64,000 bases of DNA, from contig NC_092583.1 of NCBI RefSeq assembly GCF_037975245.1, positions 17,320,764 through 17,384,763 on the forward strand, read 5' to 3'. Below, piece by piece: positions 38,201-50,701 of this stretch (within the stretch, counting starts at the first letter, position 1; every line of letters begins with the position of its first letter). Origin of the DNA: Apostichopus japonicus. Taxonomy: Eukaryota > Echinodermata > Holothuroidea > Aspidochirotida > Stichopodidae. Position numbers and translations under genes: made by a program. Under the pieces are notes generated by a model. It was not told the DNA's origin. It searched no databases and saw nothing but the letters and a program-made list of their open reading frames with translations.

Positions 38201-41200
38201 GTTCAGACGTATCAGAAAAATACCTCACACGCAGGTATTATTAGTTGACACAAATAGTTGCTAGGTGATGGGAGTTTTAAAGATAGTTACCGTATTGTAC
38301 CCTATGGTGTCCAATCCTCAAACAGGTCGTACCCTCTTTGTTCTTCACTTTAAATTCATCTTAACATGACTTTGAAACTAAATCCAAGTAAGATGATTTC
38401 TCCTCTAATTTTAAGACTTTCTTTTCATTTCGATGGCGTCAAAATCAATGATATAATCACGTATTTATAACTGAGAACACTGCTATCAAAGACCTTTTTT
38501 TACGGGAGTAAAACTGAACAAATTCATAAACCAGTACAAAAAAAAGGAAAAAAAAGTTATTAGGATAAACGAGATTTAAACAAGCAATTACACACGATAC
38601 CTCAGACCACCAACGTCACAAAATATAGGAAACCTTGTTGAGTTTGTTGAACATGAAATAACATGACGTTTATATACACAACTTCTAAACGTGGTAGGAA
38701 AAGTCATAAAAAAAAAATCCTGGTCGATATCACTTTGCGAGTTGTAACAGTTACTTTATAAATAAGGTTTAACAGATGTACAAGAATATAAATTGACTTA
38801 AATTTTCCCCCAGCTGTGTTCTCCCTAGAATTTCGGGGTCTTAATTTAGGCTAGATAGGTGGTGGTTCATCTGCCGATCTTCATAAACTCTCAATGTTTG
38901 TGTCGACCACACATACATATCAAAGAAAACCGGGAATGTAGCGACCTGCTGTGTCTACGAACTCTTTGTAATATACTTATTCGATTTACGTGCAGACTTA
39001 TATCAACAAAAATGTATTATTTTCGAAGCTTTTTTTGTGTAGATTTTCTTGTATGTGCAGACACCTTCAAATTGTCGTAACTTCGACGAATGTCTGCATA
39101 GTAATCACGTGGCTTGGTTAAATATATGACGTAAAACCTATGCTAATGTTTAAGCAAAGAGAAGGGGGGGGGGGGGGGAATCAGCTGGTTACATCTTGTG
39201 CTGCATATTTCAAATACTGCAGAGATGGCCATTAATCTCTCATTCTGCACTTTGTATATCAAGTAAACAGTAATCATTGTACGAAAAAACGAAATTGCAG
39301 AAACAAAGGCGACGTCGACTTTAATTATGTATCTCAAATTCAGACAATAGCGACGTCGTCTGCCGCGATAATGACGGCGACGACAGCAACAGCAGTGCTG
39401 TTGAAATCAAAACAGTATAACAACAATAATGATTGTATTATTGTACTGTTCGAGTAACTGTGACAACAATAATTGAGAAAAACGATTGTCCAGATTACAA
39501 TAAGAACGACGACGATCAATGAGAACGGTAATTACAATAACAGCAACAGTAACAGTAACAATAGCAACAGTAACAATAACAACAGTAATAACAACAACAA
39601 TAACATTGCAACGGAGACAATGACGACGACGTAATAATAAACAACATTGATTGTAAAAGTAATTGTAACAGCAACATCAGCGACGAAGACGACGTCGATT
39701 ACGGCAGCAAACAACGACGTCGAAGAGATCAGCGACAACAATTAAGAACGAAACACTTACTGTCGCCGCGGCGCTGCTATCAGCTGAACCACAGAGCCGT
39801 TGATAGTAAGGTACGCTCATTACGTCATACTTATGCAGAACTATACTTCATTCCTTGTTGAATGTAACAGTAACACATTTCTGCGACGGCGTCACAGTGA
39901 TGTGTCACAGTTTAGTGTCACAGTATAGTGTCACATTGCAGTATCACAGTGCATCGTCACAGTGCAGTATCAGTGTATACTATCATAGTACACTGTCACA
40001 GCGCAAGGCTTACAGTGAATTGCGATATTGCGATGCCACAGTGTAGTGTCACAGTGCAGTTTCATATTGCCGGTGTCACGCGGTATAGTGTCACAGTGTA
40101 GTGTCCCCGTGCAGTGTCACAGTGTGAAAGATGGAGCGTATAACCATTAATTCGTAATAAAATAAGTATCATTAACCTATATAATTCACAATAAATACGA
40201 TCCATTTATTCGACGTCAGATATTGAATAAATTACAATAAGTGTTACTGATAGGGTACATACAACATAATATCAGAACGTGATGAAATTACCACTTGAGA
40301 TGTATATTAACCATGACGTCATTAAAAGATAAACTTATAACTACTGTGATTTATTTTCGTGTTTAATAACATTTAAAGGTATTACATGTTAGCTTTGTAA
40401 TTGGAGGGTTTCATACAGTACTGTCGCCCGCCCTCAATACTTAACCATTACACGTGTCTGTTAACGTCCTATCATGATCTAGGCGGGTATAAGGTTCAAT
40501 TTGATGAAATTTCCAAGCAAACAGTGAAGTCATTAATTAATTTACATAATTACTTCCCAAAGATTCACCCAGGAAGTCTTGTCACTCCTAACTGCCATGA
40601 CCTTATATATTATTCTTGTCCTTCAGACTTACAATAAATGTTTCCTATAAGCTGCATCAGATGGTGATAATGACAACTCTGACCCGACTCTGACCCGACT
40701 CTGACCCGAAACTCGATCCGAAACCCGACCCGAAACTGTCTATTTGTCGTATTTTAATTTGCTATCTTATGCAATTATTTTGACAAAAAAACAACACAGG
40801 ACTTTTTAAGTAGTAGCTTTTTAGATACCATAACAACACTACAAGTGCCATGATCATAGGCCTATATGCACTTAATGTTTGAGGTCAGGGCCGCCGTGAG
40901 ACAGACTGGACATCGGGATTACGTCACTGGTCCCCTTTTTGAAGGTTTAACTCATCATTAAGTATATTATGAAAATGAGAATTCACTTTGTTGAATGATA
41001 TAAACCCCTATCCCCTTATGTGACCTTTGACCCCGCATTGTCGTTAATCCCCTACTTTCTCTCGTCAAGCAAACATAACATAGGTATTTCGTTAATACTA
41101 CACGGGTACATTACTGTATTATAGACTTAAGGTCTCCGTATACCCATACATGTGTATGTGTCAACTCCACATTGTTATTTTCAAAAACTGTGAATACTTT

Positions 41201-44200
41201 CACAAATATTACTAGAGTTGAGAGATGCCATCATTGGCGACGAAATATCCTGAACTTTTTTACTTTTCATGAGTCTTGGGAGTTATCCAGCTATTTGCTG
41301 TCATTTGAAGTAATAGATCACGATAATTTGATCTTCAATGACTCAAACTTTTAACGGAAATTAAACCATTTCAAAATATGTCGACAAGTAGCCTACAGAA
41401 AAACACGCTTCTATTTAACATCGTTGTATTTTGATGATGGACATAGTTGGTAGTTCCCACATATGGAGAGTTCAATTTAAGTCATGGAATATGCTCACCG
41501 AAGCGCCAAGGGTGTAAAAGGAGATGGTTTAAGCAATGTGTCAACTTAAAACGACAAAATACAGATCTTTTTCTGTGCCTCATTCACTCCCCCCCCCCCC
41601 CTCCAGATTGAAACAAGTTTTGCAGAATTTAAAGAGACGACACTCGTTCGTGACGAAATTGTAAATGGAAAAATATAAGCCAAACCTTACATAGATAGAA
41701 AATTGATAGTGGGAAATATCGGTGTACACAGACATTCACAACCGAAATAGGGCCAGGGTAAAATTGAATTTAATGCGCCCTTTAGCCCCTCTCTTCCCGA
41801 TGGGGAGGGGGCAAGGCGCGTAACTTCATATAAAGAACATGGACAGAAAAATAAAGTCATGAAAAGACATTTACAGTTAAAGAAGCGATTTTATTTTGTT
41901 GGGCGGAGGAGTTGGAGTGGACAGGAAAAATGTTGATATAACGTGAGACAATTCTGTAGCATTAGTTACGATTGAATTTGTGTTTTAATTATTAGTTTTA
42001 CTGGGTTTTATGTATATTTGTTTGCCTGGGAGGGGCGGGGGGGGGGCGAATCTGACCAGGATCGTTTGAGAGGGGGACGACTGTCCATGAGTTCTTAATT
42101 ACGTACATAATTACTTATTCTATATATCCCAAATTCCGCATATTGTAACTATTCAACTTTGGACGCACACAGCCCGTACCTTTAAAAGTTAAATGAAAAC
42201 TGACCATTTCCCCACATTTCCTTGAATACTTGGCCAATTCCCATGTAGGCCATATCATAATGCTTACTGTTTACATATTGTCAAAACTTGTTCATTTCAA
42301 ATTAACAACCGAAAGTACAGAAAAAGTTCTTAAATTAGGTATAAAAAAAATCAGGTTGCAGTAATTCCCTTAAGGAAAATATGCTTTGATTGACACCAAT
42401 GTTGTTATCTTCCTTAACACAATTGGAGTGATATCAAATGTAAATAAAAATTTCCTAGATTCGTGTCTTCAGCTGGAAAACCAACGACAGGGATCTGTCA
42501 CCCTAAGGAAACGATTTTGAGTGAAACAGTCATAAGTTTTTCTTAAATGGAAACAGTAACGGATAATTTACAGGAAGTGGTATAGCGTCTCGAATGGGTG
42601 GTCCAATTTCAATACCAGATATATAGAATCTCAGTGTTCTTTAAGGTTTCATTCTTAGAAGGTTTCATTTTTCCTTCTTCAGTTGAATTTTTTTTTTAAT
42701 GTCATCTGGGCTTTAGGAATGTTGTACTACTGCCTTACACTGTTGACATTGTGTTAAGTAGATACTGTTTGAAATGAGCGAAATATTAAACATGTTTTTT
42801 TTTTTTTTTTTGTGGTGACGTTTTATGTCAAATAAAACCATATTTGGAGTAAATTATATGTATGCCATACCAAATGTAATATGACCACTACTAGAACCCT
42901 GGAATGGTTTGTTCTATCTATTGTTTTATCTTGTCTCTCGTTAATATGTAACCATAATACATCTTATAATAACAACAACCTTGATCGCACAATTCTTCCC
43001 ATATTAGTCACAGTCATAATTACATAATATAAGTCAGCCAAATAATAGAGTTATCATTTCAATGAAATACTTATCTTATGAGTCATCCTTCCCCCCAAAA
43101 AATAATGTTTTTTTTTAATCAGATTTTGACCCCCCCTATTCTGAATCATATTAGATTTTATAAGCAGAGTGTTTATGTTCAAATGATGCGACTTTTACAA
43201 TAGACCTCTCGACTCTCTTTCCCACATTTTAGTTAGTATTTTGTACCCGAAGCAACTAAAAATTGTGACGTCATAATTTGATCGTCTGTCGGAAGATAGA
43301 AATGCTTTCAAAACGTAGTGGTGCATAAACGCACCGACGACGATCTCGGGTAAGAACAGAATTCGAATTCTATTTCTAAAATATGTTTAGCGCAAAGAAA
43401 CAAATTTGGCTAGAAAATGGCTTCGATATTTGGACAAAGCCCTTTTGACTATTTTTTGGTAACGTATTAGTAATTTCTGAGGTAATTGTGCATAGTTTTA
43501 ATGGTCTACGGACACCTATTAATAACATTTTCCTAATCACTCTGATAGGCATTAGAACTCTGGAAGATAGCTGCAACTCCCATCAAAATCCGTTTTACAA
43601 GTCTTTTCTTCATTCTTGTTTTATTTATGAATAAACACTAGCTAATTATGCATATTGCTGATGTAAAGGGCGTGACAGCCTAATTTTCTGTTATTCCTTT
43701 GCTTTTAAAACCTTCGTTTCAATGAACGCAGGTTTGTTGTCCTAAGGCGACTTTTGGTAATATTTTATTGTCTTTTTTGAAAAGAGGAGCATCACATTAT
43801 TCAAATGATATATGTGGGCAGATTTTGAATGAGATTATCGCACACAACAAATGTACTGAATATGGCGCAATTGGCTATAGCTGTCTGTAGTACTCTAACG
43901 AACTAATTCAATAGCTAAGCTGAGGTCACATAGTTTAACGAAGTTCATATGATGGGTCTTGAGCGATTAAGCAAGGTATCGGTAGAATGGTAGAAATGAG
44001 AGCCTAACACTAACCGGAATGAGAGAAAACAGATTATAATTTATAGGATACACTATATCGAAAGGGTAGCTTTGTTTTACTTATATTAATTAATGTTGTA
44101 TTTTATCATGTATTTGTTTGAGAAGAATATTGATAGGAATGTTATAGAAGGTTCTGCTTGTCACTTCATCGTTTTATTGGTCAGAGACAAAACCATTGTT

Positions 44201-47200
44201 TGTGCGAGGGACGAAATTTGAGGCACATTTTTACTTGTGTGACAATCACACAACCATTCAGGGTTACCTCCTATGAGGTGGGGAGGAGGTAGAGGGGTGG
44301 GAGGAGGGGGTGGGGGTATTTGTGGTGGTAGGTGAGCTGCTGTCCCTTCAACATTATAATATTCATGAGTGATTAACCCTCAATCTTCCCCTTAAAAACA
44401 ATTGTCATATACCTGACCAATTGCACATCATTTAGTATACCTCTGCCATATTTGGGGAAATTAGGACCTTATTTAGACACAGCGTAACGAAAGTAATCGC
44501 CAACAATACGAGTATCTACCTTAGTATAGGCTGTATGGAAATTATTATATTGATAATTATATTGTACAGTACTTTGAAAAAGAGAAAAATCCTGTTGACA
44601 AAACAAGAAGGTTATACAGTATGAGGATCATATTATAAGTTGTATATTAAGTCTATTTACAGCTCCTGTAACATGAAATTCAAAATTGAAAAAATGCTTA
44701 TCTGGAGGAAAGTTAAAATGTTGATATTGGTGAGACAGTATAATATCAACTTTAAACGGAATGGTCACATGGTTACCCATTGACAGAAGATATATGAAAT
44801 GTGACATATTCAATTGACATTCATGACCCAAATTTGTGTACCTATCATTCCTTGAATAGGCTTTACTAAGTATTCCTTAGCCATTGACATGTATCCAAGT
44901 ACAATGTTTGTGATACACAATCGATGTGGTACATAATGACACCCAGATATTTGAAAACACTTTTGTATTTTGGCAACAGTAGCTATTTGAGTTGCCAATA
45001 GCATGCTTCTTAAAGGGTGTTAGATATCTAACGTCTGACTCTGAATATTTAGCAATATGAAGCACATATGAATAATTATGATCTCTCGAATTCAGAGACA
45101 ACAAAATCAGACAAACACATATTTTACACATTTAAGGCAAAGGGGACTTTTGAACCAATGATCAGATGGTCATATTTAAGAAACCGCGTAGTGTAGGGAG
45201 CTAAATAATGGGTTGATGTTATTATGTAATTATTCTGATCGAGTTTTATCCAAATATGGGAATCTTTTAGATAAATTCACAAATTCACTCCAGAATTTGT
45301 ACAGTGGGAAGCATCTCATGCATGTATCAAAACGCGAGGGACGGAATTTTGACCAAGCCTGTATTTCCCCCAAGTTTTAGAAAGATTTTTGGAACGTTTA
45401 TTACCTACTAAATTTATGCCCTGAAGAATGAACATGAATATAAAAAAGGAGCCTGTCTAATCTATAGTGAAGTAATTTTAATCGAATTCCGTCCCTCGCG
45501 CACAACTATTTTAATTTTTTAATTTTAATGAAACCACCATTTTTGTCTACAAAAACAAACGCATTTTTGCAATTTCCTTTTTTAAATTCATAAGCTTCAA
45601 TTAGTTATACAGGAGTGAATGTTTGCTGTTGAATTAACCTCTATATTCATGTTTGTGCTTCACCAGTTTTTGGCACTTACCCTGATATTTGCAGTGTCAT
45701 CAATATTGTCGCAGTGGTGTCGTTACAAATATAAAAATGTAAACAAATAAATATACTAAATAAATTAATAAAGGAATAGACAAGAAATTGTCCAAAGGAA
45801 ATAATTTCTGTATTTCTGTAATATAATTTTTTTCTTTAAGATTCCAAAAACAGAGATAAACTTTTAATGATGGTTATTGCAACTGTTTTTTTGGTAACCA
45901 CCCAAGATGATGTTTGCACCTGTGTTTTGGTTGCTAAGTAACAACCGTTTCTCAAAGATACAAAAACATTAGTGGAGAAGACGTTCTCACCGGGTGTTTC
46001 AATTTGGTCTTTGTTTGCCGACAATCTCCTTTGAAACATTCATCCATTTTGACGGTTCAATTTTCAGCTTCGTCACCTACATATCTACACGTCCTTAACT
46101 TTCTTCAAGTATTAGATTAAGAAGATGGTTTGCCCTTTCTGTATAAAGTCACGTGTCTGCTCGGTCTTATTAATTATTCACATATACACCCTTCGTGTCA
46201 TCCTACCAATAACTGACCTACATATGACATTTGCGGTCCCCGTTTCATGTTATAATCTATTAATTAGATAGACCATATAGATTTTAAATTTCAGTCATAT
46301 ATCGCTCGGAGGAATTGATATGTATCGTTTATAATATGCTAATTATGTATGACGTCAGAGTGAGGAAAGATCAGGATGGCTGGTATAATTGTTGTGAAGT
46401 GATAGTAAGTGACTGATTGCAACTTCTACACATAGGTTTCTTATATAAGATAATCATTTCACGTAGTTTCTTTTCTCAATTTCAATCTTATTTGATAAAT
46501 TCTTGATATAGGAACACCTTCTCCATCATCAGTAAAACAATGGCCTCTCTGACTTCATTTGCTTTTATTTTCATATTTTAATTTTAAGACAGCCTGCCCA
46601 ATGTGACCTCAGAGAAATCAATCCCCAACATGTCAATTGAAAGTAAAATGGAAACGTCCATTCTATACTTTATTTAATTTTTATCATAAGACGAACATTT
46701 TTTTTCTTCTAGGATTTCGAGAGACGGCATTTATCTACGCCATAACAACGGCAGCTGTTACTCATTCAGTGGCCCGGGCCTGCAGTGAAGGGTCCATTAG
46801 TACATGTTCATGCGCCGATCGTAATAAAGGACCCAGCGGAGATGACTGGGAGTGGGGCGGATGCAGCGACAACGCCGTCTACGGCCACAGGTTCGCAAGG
46901 AAATTTGTGGATTCAGGAGAGAGAGGGAAAGATTCCAGGAACCTCATGAATATTCATAACAATGAAGCTGGAAGACGGGTAAGTTTGACCGGTTGCCAGG
47001 TTAGACTGAACATGGTGTGTTTCCATGGTAACGGGTACCACCACGCAAAATGAACAAACATGAACAAAAATGTACTGCAAATCCTTTACCATTTTCGTCA
47101 GACTAGATGTTTAAGATACCTCCAAAATCTGGTCACTTACGGTTCTAACTAAATGGCAAAATTTTACCGTAGGTCTATGACAGCACTTTCACAACAGACG

Positions 47201-50200
47201 TAACAATATAAGTAGCCTATTTGCATATTCCCAGTCGGATGAGAGTTGCACTGGAAGGGGCGGGGTGACCAGGGGTCGGCTCTCCCCCCCCCCTCACTAG
47301 TTTGGAATGTTCCACTTAAGTCGCGTTATTAGATACCTGTCAACAAATACTAATCGCCCCCTCCACCCACCCCTTCCCCCTCCACCGTCCCCCTCCACAA
47401 TACATCCTCCGTCTCAGCCGTAACTATATATAGTTACGTACGTGATCTGAAAGCAGAAAATATGTTCCATAGGACCACTGATATAAATCAGTTAGATTAA
47501 ACAGATCCATAGCATATGTTTAAGTAAACCCAATAACTTTTTCAGACACATATAGAGGCTACATAATTGATATAAGTAGTCTAATTGTTGTTTTACTTCC
47601 CACAAAGTAGTTTGACTAAATTCATCTCAAGTCGCTCGACAGTGAGTACCATAATCGGATGTGACCATAAGTATAGAGAAAGGAGTTGCTAGTATAGCTA
47701 GTAGAAACTCTCTGATAACAAAGGTATAACGACAACAGTAACGATTGTAAAGTATAATTATACTAAGAATACTATGTCGAAATACCTTGCGGACTGTTCC
47801 TATTCCGGTAGCATTAGAATACAATATGATCACAGGTTATTAACGTTCAATTCTTTATCGAACATGAAAGCCTAAAGGTAGCCTTTAACATTATCCAACA
47901 GAGGATGAACATCAAAGAAAACGCCGAACTCAAAAAAGTCAGAGACGAACAAAGACACATTCTAACTGCAACCTCGGAATCTCCACTAATTTGTCTTCAA
48001 ATAAACAGTTCTTTCGATTATCCACAATCGTAAAAATTGCCACAAGTTGGGTCTTTGCTCATACAATTTAAAACACAATAACTCGCAAACCAGATTACCA
48101 CACAGGAGAACAATAGGATAAACCGATACTATCCTTTGAGGAACCGATTCCATGAAAATATCTTTCTCAACCAAACTTCAGCTATACCTTGTTCTTTAGG
48201 GGACATTTTTATGACCCTTCTTAAAGTTGTGCCTCTAAGTGGACCGTAATTATGAATTTAAAGACTTGTTTTCGTTGACCTAAGTACCCCATCGATTAAT
48301 GGTCAGTGATTTAAGGTTATGCTAGGCTACAGTAGGCCTTTATAGCTTCCTGTGCTACTGACCCATCGCCCCAGATAATTCTAAACCAACCAACAACTGC
48401 CTAAGCCTCAATAGCCCCCACCGCAGATTAGGGTAGCACAGGCCTATATCATTTCTGAATTGACTCACATACGCCTCATAATCGTCCCAACTATAGTGGA
48501 TTTTGTCTTGTCTTGCAGGTGTTTCTGACATTGAACCTACCGGTTACTCAGAAGTACCTTGTTAACAGAAGACGAGATTTTCGTCAACATTTCCCCCACA
48601 TCCTAACATTATACTCACTTGTCCCATTATCTGTGAGCGAGATATCTTGGGCGAGCGAGATGGTAACTAGGGTGCCCGAGATATTTAATTAGTGTGCCCG
48701 TCTAGCATAGTTCAATCAAACTTTGAACCTATAAGAACATTATATTATACTGCTTGATTTTAATCTTAAAACATATCAAACAAAATCAGGTGTTATTACT
48801 TCGGTATTCTTATCACATGTACTTATAACAAATGGATGTAATCCTTCTCCAAAAACAATGTGATAATTATGGCCCCAACTCCTATCTTTGCAGGAAGTTT
48901 TAGAAGTAATTCGCCATAATGGTGTTGGAGATACTTTACATGAGAACTATCCATCTTCCTATGTCCTATACTTCCAACAATAAGCTGCGCGGATCGTAAC
49001 TTCTCATCAGCTCAGTCAGTTTTCAAAGGTCAATATAGCCGCTAACTTGACTCACCGGCCTCAGAGTGTCACAAAACGTCATCGTTAAACCAACTTGTGG
49101 GTTCAAAATCTGTGATGTAGGTAGCAGTAACAGAGTTGAGGCACTCATCACACAATAACCTCAAAATGACCGGAAACCACATATATACCGACTGATGAAT
49201 ATTTATAAGCCGCTTGGATTAAATTCCCCTTTCATAAACCAAGGGTTGAACTACATCAGTCTGTACTGTTCTTTCATACGCCTTATTATCCTCTGGTAAA
49301 GAAACGTATCACATTGTAAGAATTTCTAGAAGTATTCAATCAAGAAACTTCCCCAGAAAATGCTCAAGATGCTTAGATTAAGTTCATTCATTTCATCTTG
49401 GAGTGTTAGCTCAGTGTTAGCATCGTGTGTTAGCCTTGTGGAGCATAGTGTTAGCATCGTGGAGTGTTAGCTCAGTGGTTAACGCCGGTGCCAAGGTCCT
49501 CGGTTCGAGATTAATGTATGTCGTCCAGTTACAGAGTATTTGACAATTGACAATTCATAAATCATGGACGTTAAATATGAACGTAAGAGACTGACTTCGG
49601 TCAGCTTGTGGCTTTGATAAGCCAATGAGGCTTCTTCGCGAGTTCTTGCTTGCAGGTGGATCTACATACATATCTTTGTGAAGACTAGGGTGTCCATTTG
49701 TTAAACCATGCCTTGTTGTCGAATGGAATATATACTATTAGTAGTAACTTCCAGAATTATTCAATCACTAAAATAAAAACAATTTTTCCAATGTTATCAT
49801 ATCTTGTCTTTTCTTTCCATCAGACAATTCTTGGCGAGATGAGACAAGAGTGTAAATGCCATGGCATGTCCGGTAGTTGTACAGTACAAACCTGTTGGAT
49901 GCGTCTACCATCGTTCCGTGCCGTAGGAGCGATACTCAAGGACCGGTTCGATGGAGCATCCAAGGTACTATATAGCAACAATGGAAGTCCATCCAGACGA
50001 GGAAGACAAAATCCATCAGACTTTTTCGAACCTGCTAATCCGAGCCACAAAATGCCTGGTTCAAGAGATCTGGTATACTTCGACGATTCGCCCGATTTCT
50101 GTGAACGGAATACGAGGTACGGTACTGTCGGTACCGTTGGTAGAATCTGTAACAATACATCGCTGGGTATGGACGGATGTGACTTAATGTGTTGTAATAG

Positions 50201-50318
50201 AGGGTACACATCCGAGGAAGAGGATGTCAGAGAGCGGTGTATGTGTACCTTTAAGTGGTGCTGCGTGGTCCAATGCATGGAATGTCAATACCAACGAACA
50301 GTAAACAGATGCTTATAA
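26125..50318 (+). CDS. Wnt1: Wnt1/wingless ligand (4 exons, 376 aa)
   Basis: Secreted, palmitoleoylated glycoprotein that binds Frizzled/LRP5-6 and activates beta-catenin signalling. Exons: 26125-26216, 34043-34320, 46713-46978, 49824-50318, all GT/AG, phases 2, 1, 0. Residues 1-19 are a hydrophobic signal peptide. ANSKWW matches the vertebrate ANSSGRWWG exon 1 end. [35 protein letters not shown] and [10 protein letters not shown] are Wnt1-specific. [20 protein letters not shown] carries the acylated Ser228, and the C-terminus ends in the cysteine-rich WCC...C..C...RCL finger. I count 22 cysteines in the mature part. Sequons occur at Asn322/323. The length is close to human WNT1 (370). One oddity: the Wnt1-typical Gly-Cys-Arg-Glu-Thr reads Gly-Phe-Arg-Glu-Thr here (Phe125). 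Confidence 0.97.
30639..30814. repeat. Three degenerate direct repeats of about 65 bp
   Basis: GTGCTAYATGAATTCATGA followed by TTAACAGACCGCGATGTT recurs at 30639, 30702 and 30769. Each unit contains the palindrome TGAATTCA. Confidence 0.85.
30988..31517. promoter_or_regulatory. Cluster of four CRE palindromes in Wnt1 intron 1
   Basis: Perfect TGACGTCA at 30988-30995, 31341-31348, 31360-31367 and 31510-31517. The middle pair is spaced 19 bases start to start, close to two helical turns. This is the recognition site of CREB/ATF bZIP dimers. Enhancer activity is inferred only. Confidence 0.45.
32237..32282. repeat. AT-rich inverted repeat (17-bp perfect arms)
   Basis: TATAGTATTATATATTA at 32237-32253 is the exact reverse complement of 32266-32282, with a 12-base spacer. 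The surrounding DNA to 32340 is also TA-rich, so chance or slippage origin is plausible. Confidence 0.8.
34043..34320 (+). CDS. Wnt1: Wnt1 exon 2
   Basis: Residues 31-124. It encodes the variable N-terminal segment and then the conserved [20 protein letters not shown] helix and [14 protein letters not shown]. The acceptor is TTTTACAG; the donor GTGAGT at 34321 leaves one base of the next codon. Confidence 0.95.
36587..36880. repeat. Tandem repeat, about 88-bp unit, 3.3 copies
   Basis: Units each start near ATGTTGATGTTGAT (about 36587, 36674, 36765, 36852) and contain AACAAACACGACAAGACTCA. Both strands give short open frames that are repeat artefacts. Confidence 0.85.
39360..39740. repeat. 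Impure trinucleotide repeat (ACA/ACG/AAT)
   Basis: Long stretch of CAACAG, AATAAC and GACGAC triplets. On the minus strand it reads as a poly-leucine/valine frame, an artefact of the triplet period. Confidence 0.85.
39888..40124. repeat. Degenerate GTGTCACAGTGTA tandem repeat
   Basis: At least twelve imperfect copies of TAGTGTCACAGTG with indels. Each unit contains the small palindrome CACAGTG/CACTGTG. Confidence 0.85.
40676..40738. repeat. CTCTGACCCGA minisatellite
   Basis: Three near-perfect 11-bp copies followed by decayed AAACCCGACCCG units. Confidence 0.85.
44280..44322 (+). promoter_or_regulatory. G-quadruplex-forming motif in Wnt1 intron 2
   Basis: Four closely spaced runs, GGGGTGGGAGGAGGGGGTGG and onward, with loops of one to four bases. 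Confidence 0.6.
45333..45500. mobile_element. MITE-like element with 16-bp perfect terminal inverted repeats
   Basis: CGCGAGGGACGGAATT at 45333-45348 is the exact reverse complement of 45485-45500. The 168-bp element has no coding frame. A second related end, GCGAGGGACGAAATTTG, occurs alone at 44204, showing that the sequence is dispersed. No clear target-site duplication was seen, so the superfamily is not assigned. Confidence 0.65.
46713..46978 (+). CDS. Wnt1: Wnt1 exon 3
   Basis: Residues 124-212 from [20 protein letters not shown] to [10 protein letters not shown]. It ends at a phase 0 donor GTAAGT, the intron position also used by the Wnt6 exon in this window. Confidence 0.96.
46979..49823 (+). 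other. Wnt1 intron 3 (2.8 kb)
   Basis: Non-coding. It carries a C-rich stretch at 47357-47396 (minus-strand quadruplex-type) and a tRNA-derived SINE candidate at 49399-49670. Confidence 0.75.
49399..49670 (+). mobile_element. tRNA-derived SINE candidate
   Basis: A RNA polymerase III A box (TTAGCTCAGTGG, 49467-49478) and B box (GGTTCGAGATT, 49502-49512) have normal tRNA spacing, followed by a body to about 49670 that is unrelated to a tRNA. The A-box region is also partly duplicated just upstream at 49399-49417. The last two B-box bases depart from the consensus CC. It lies about 150 bases before Wnt1 exon 4. Family and 3' end are not determined. Confidence 0.65.
49824..50318 (+). CDS. Wnt1: Wnt1 exon 4 (acylation site and C-terminal finger)
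   Basis: Residues 213-376, starting [19 protein letters not shown] and ending NRCL then TAA at 50316-50318. It contains the acylated Ser228, the PAHK-like [14 protein letters not shown] stretch and the C-terminal cysteine knot. Confidence 0.97.
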   Translation, partial: TILGEMRQECKCHGMSGSCTVQTCWMRLPSFRAVGAILKDRFDGASKVLYSNNGSPSRRGRQNPSDFFEPANPSHKMPGSRDLVYFDDSPDFCERNTRYGTVGTVGRICNNTSLGMDGCDLMCCNRGYTSEEEDVRERCMCTFKWCCVVQCMECQYQRTVNRCL

Positions 50319-50591
50319 GGAAAGCTTACAATGACGCACGAAAATATTCATATGCTGAAAAGGACCCTGCGGCTTCGTTGGAGAGAACCAGTTCCGCTAC
50401 ATCAGACGCTTGCAATATGAAGCTATGGTCGTAGAGCGACGTGGTTTTGGCGATGAAGGGGTGTTTGGCGATGAAGGGAATAAAAACAGTTTTCCTAATA
50501 CGTCCCTCAAAAGCGATGAAGAAAGATGAAAACATGACATTGGAAGAAGATGTAAAGTCTTCCCGGATGAAAGACACCGTAATTCATCTTC

Positions 50592-50701
50592 AAAGCTAAA
50601 TGCATATGCATGAGATGAAGCCAACGTGTAGCTAACACACGCCTTAAAAGCTAAATGCATATGCATGAGATGAAGCCAACGTGCAGCTAACACACGGCAT
50701 G
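50592..50701 (+). promoter_or_regulatory. 55-bp tandem duplication carrying two MORE palindromes
   Basis: Two copies, starting at 50592 and 50647, each contain the exact palindrome ATGCATATGCAT (50600-50611 and 50655-50666), 55 bases apart. This 12-mer is the MORE motif bound by POU-domain homodimers. It lies about 280 bases after the Wnt1 stop, in the 3' UTR or immediate flank. Confidence 0.6.

Larger units (their letters stand above)
34321..46712 (+). other. Wnt1 intron 2 (12.4 kb)
   Basis: No coding frame recognised. It contains tandem repeats at 36587-36880, 39360-39740, 39888-40124 and 40676-40738, a MITE-like element at 45333-45500, G-rich sequence at 44280-44322 and six TGACGTCA sites (34453, 37466, 38178, 40314, 43266, 46350). 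Confidence 0.7.

Noticed and set aside
39532-39741. Poly-leucine frame on the minus strand
   Set aside because: Product of the impure CAA/CAG trinucleotide repeat.
36587-40738. CRISPR-like arrays
   Set aside because: The repeats are contiguous tandem copies without unique spacers, inside an intron of an animal gene.
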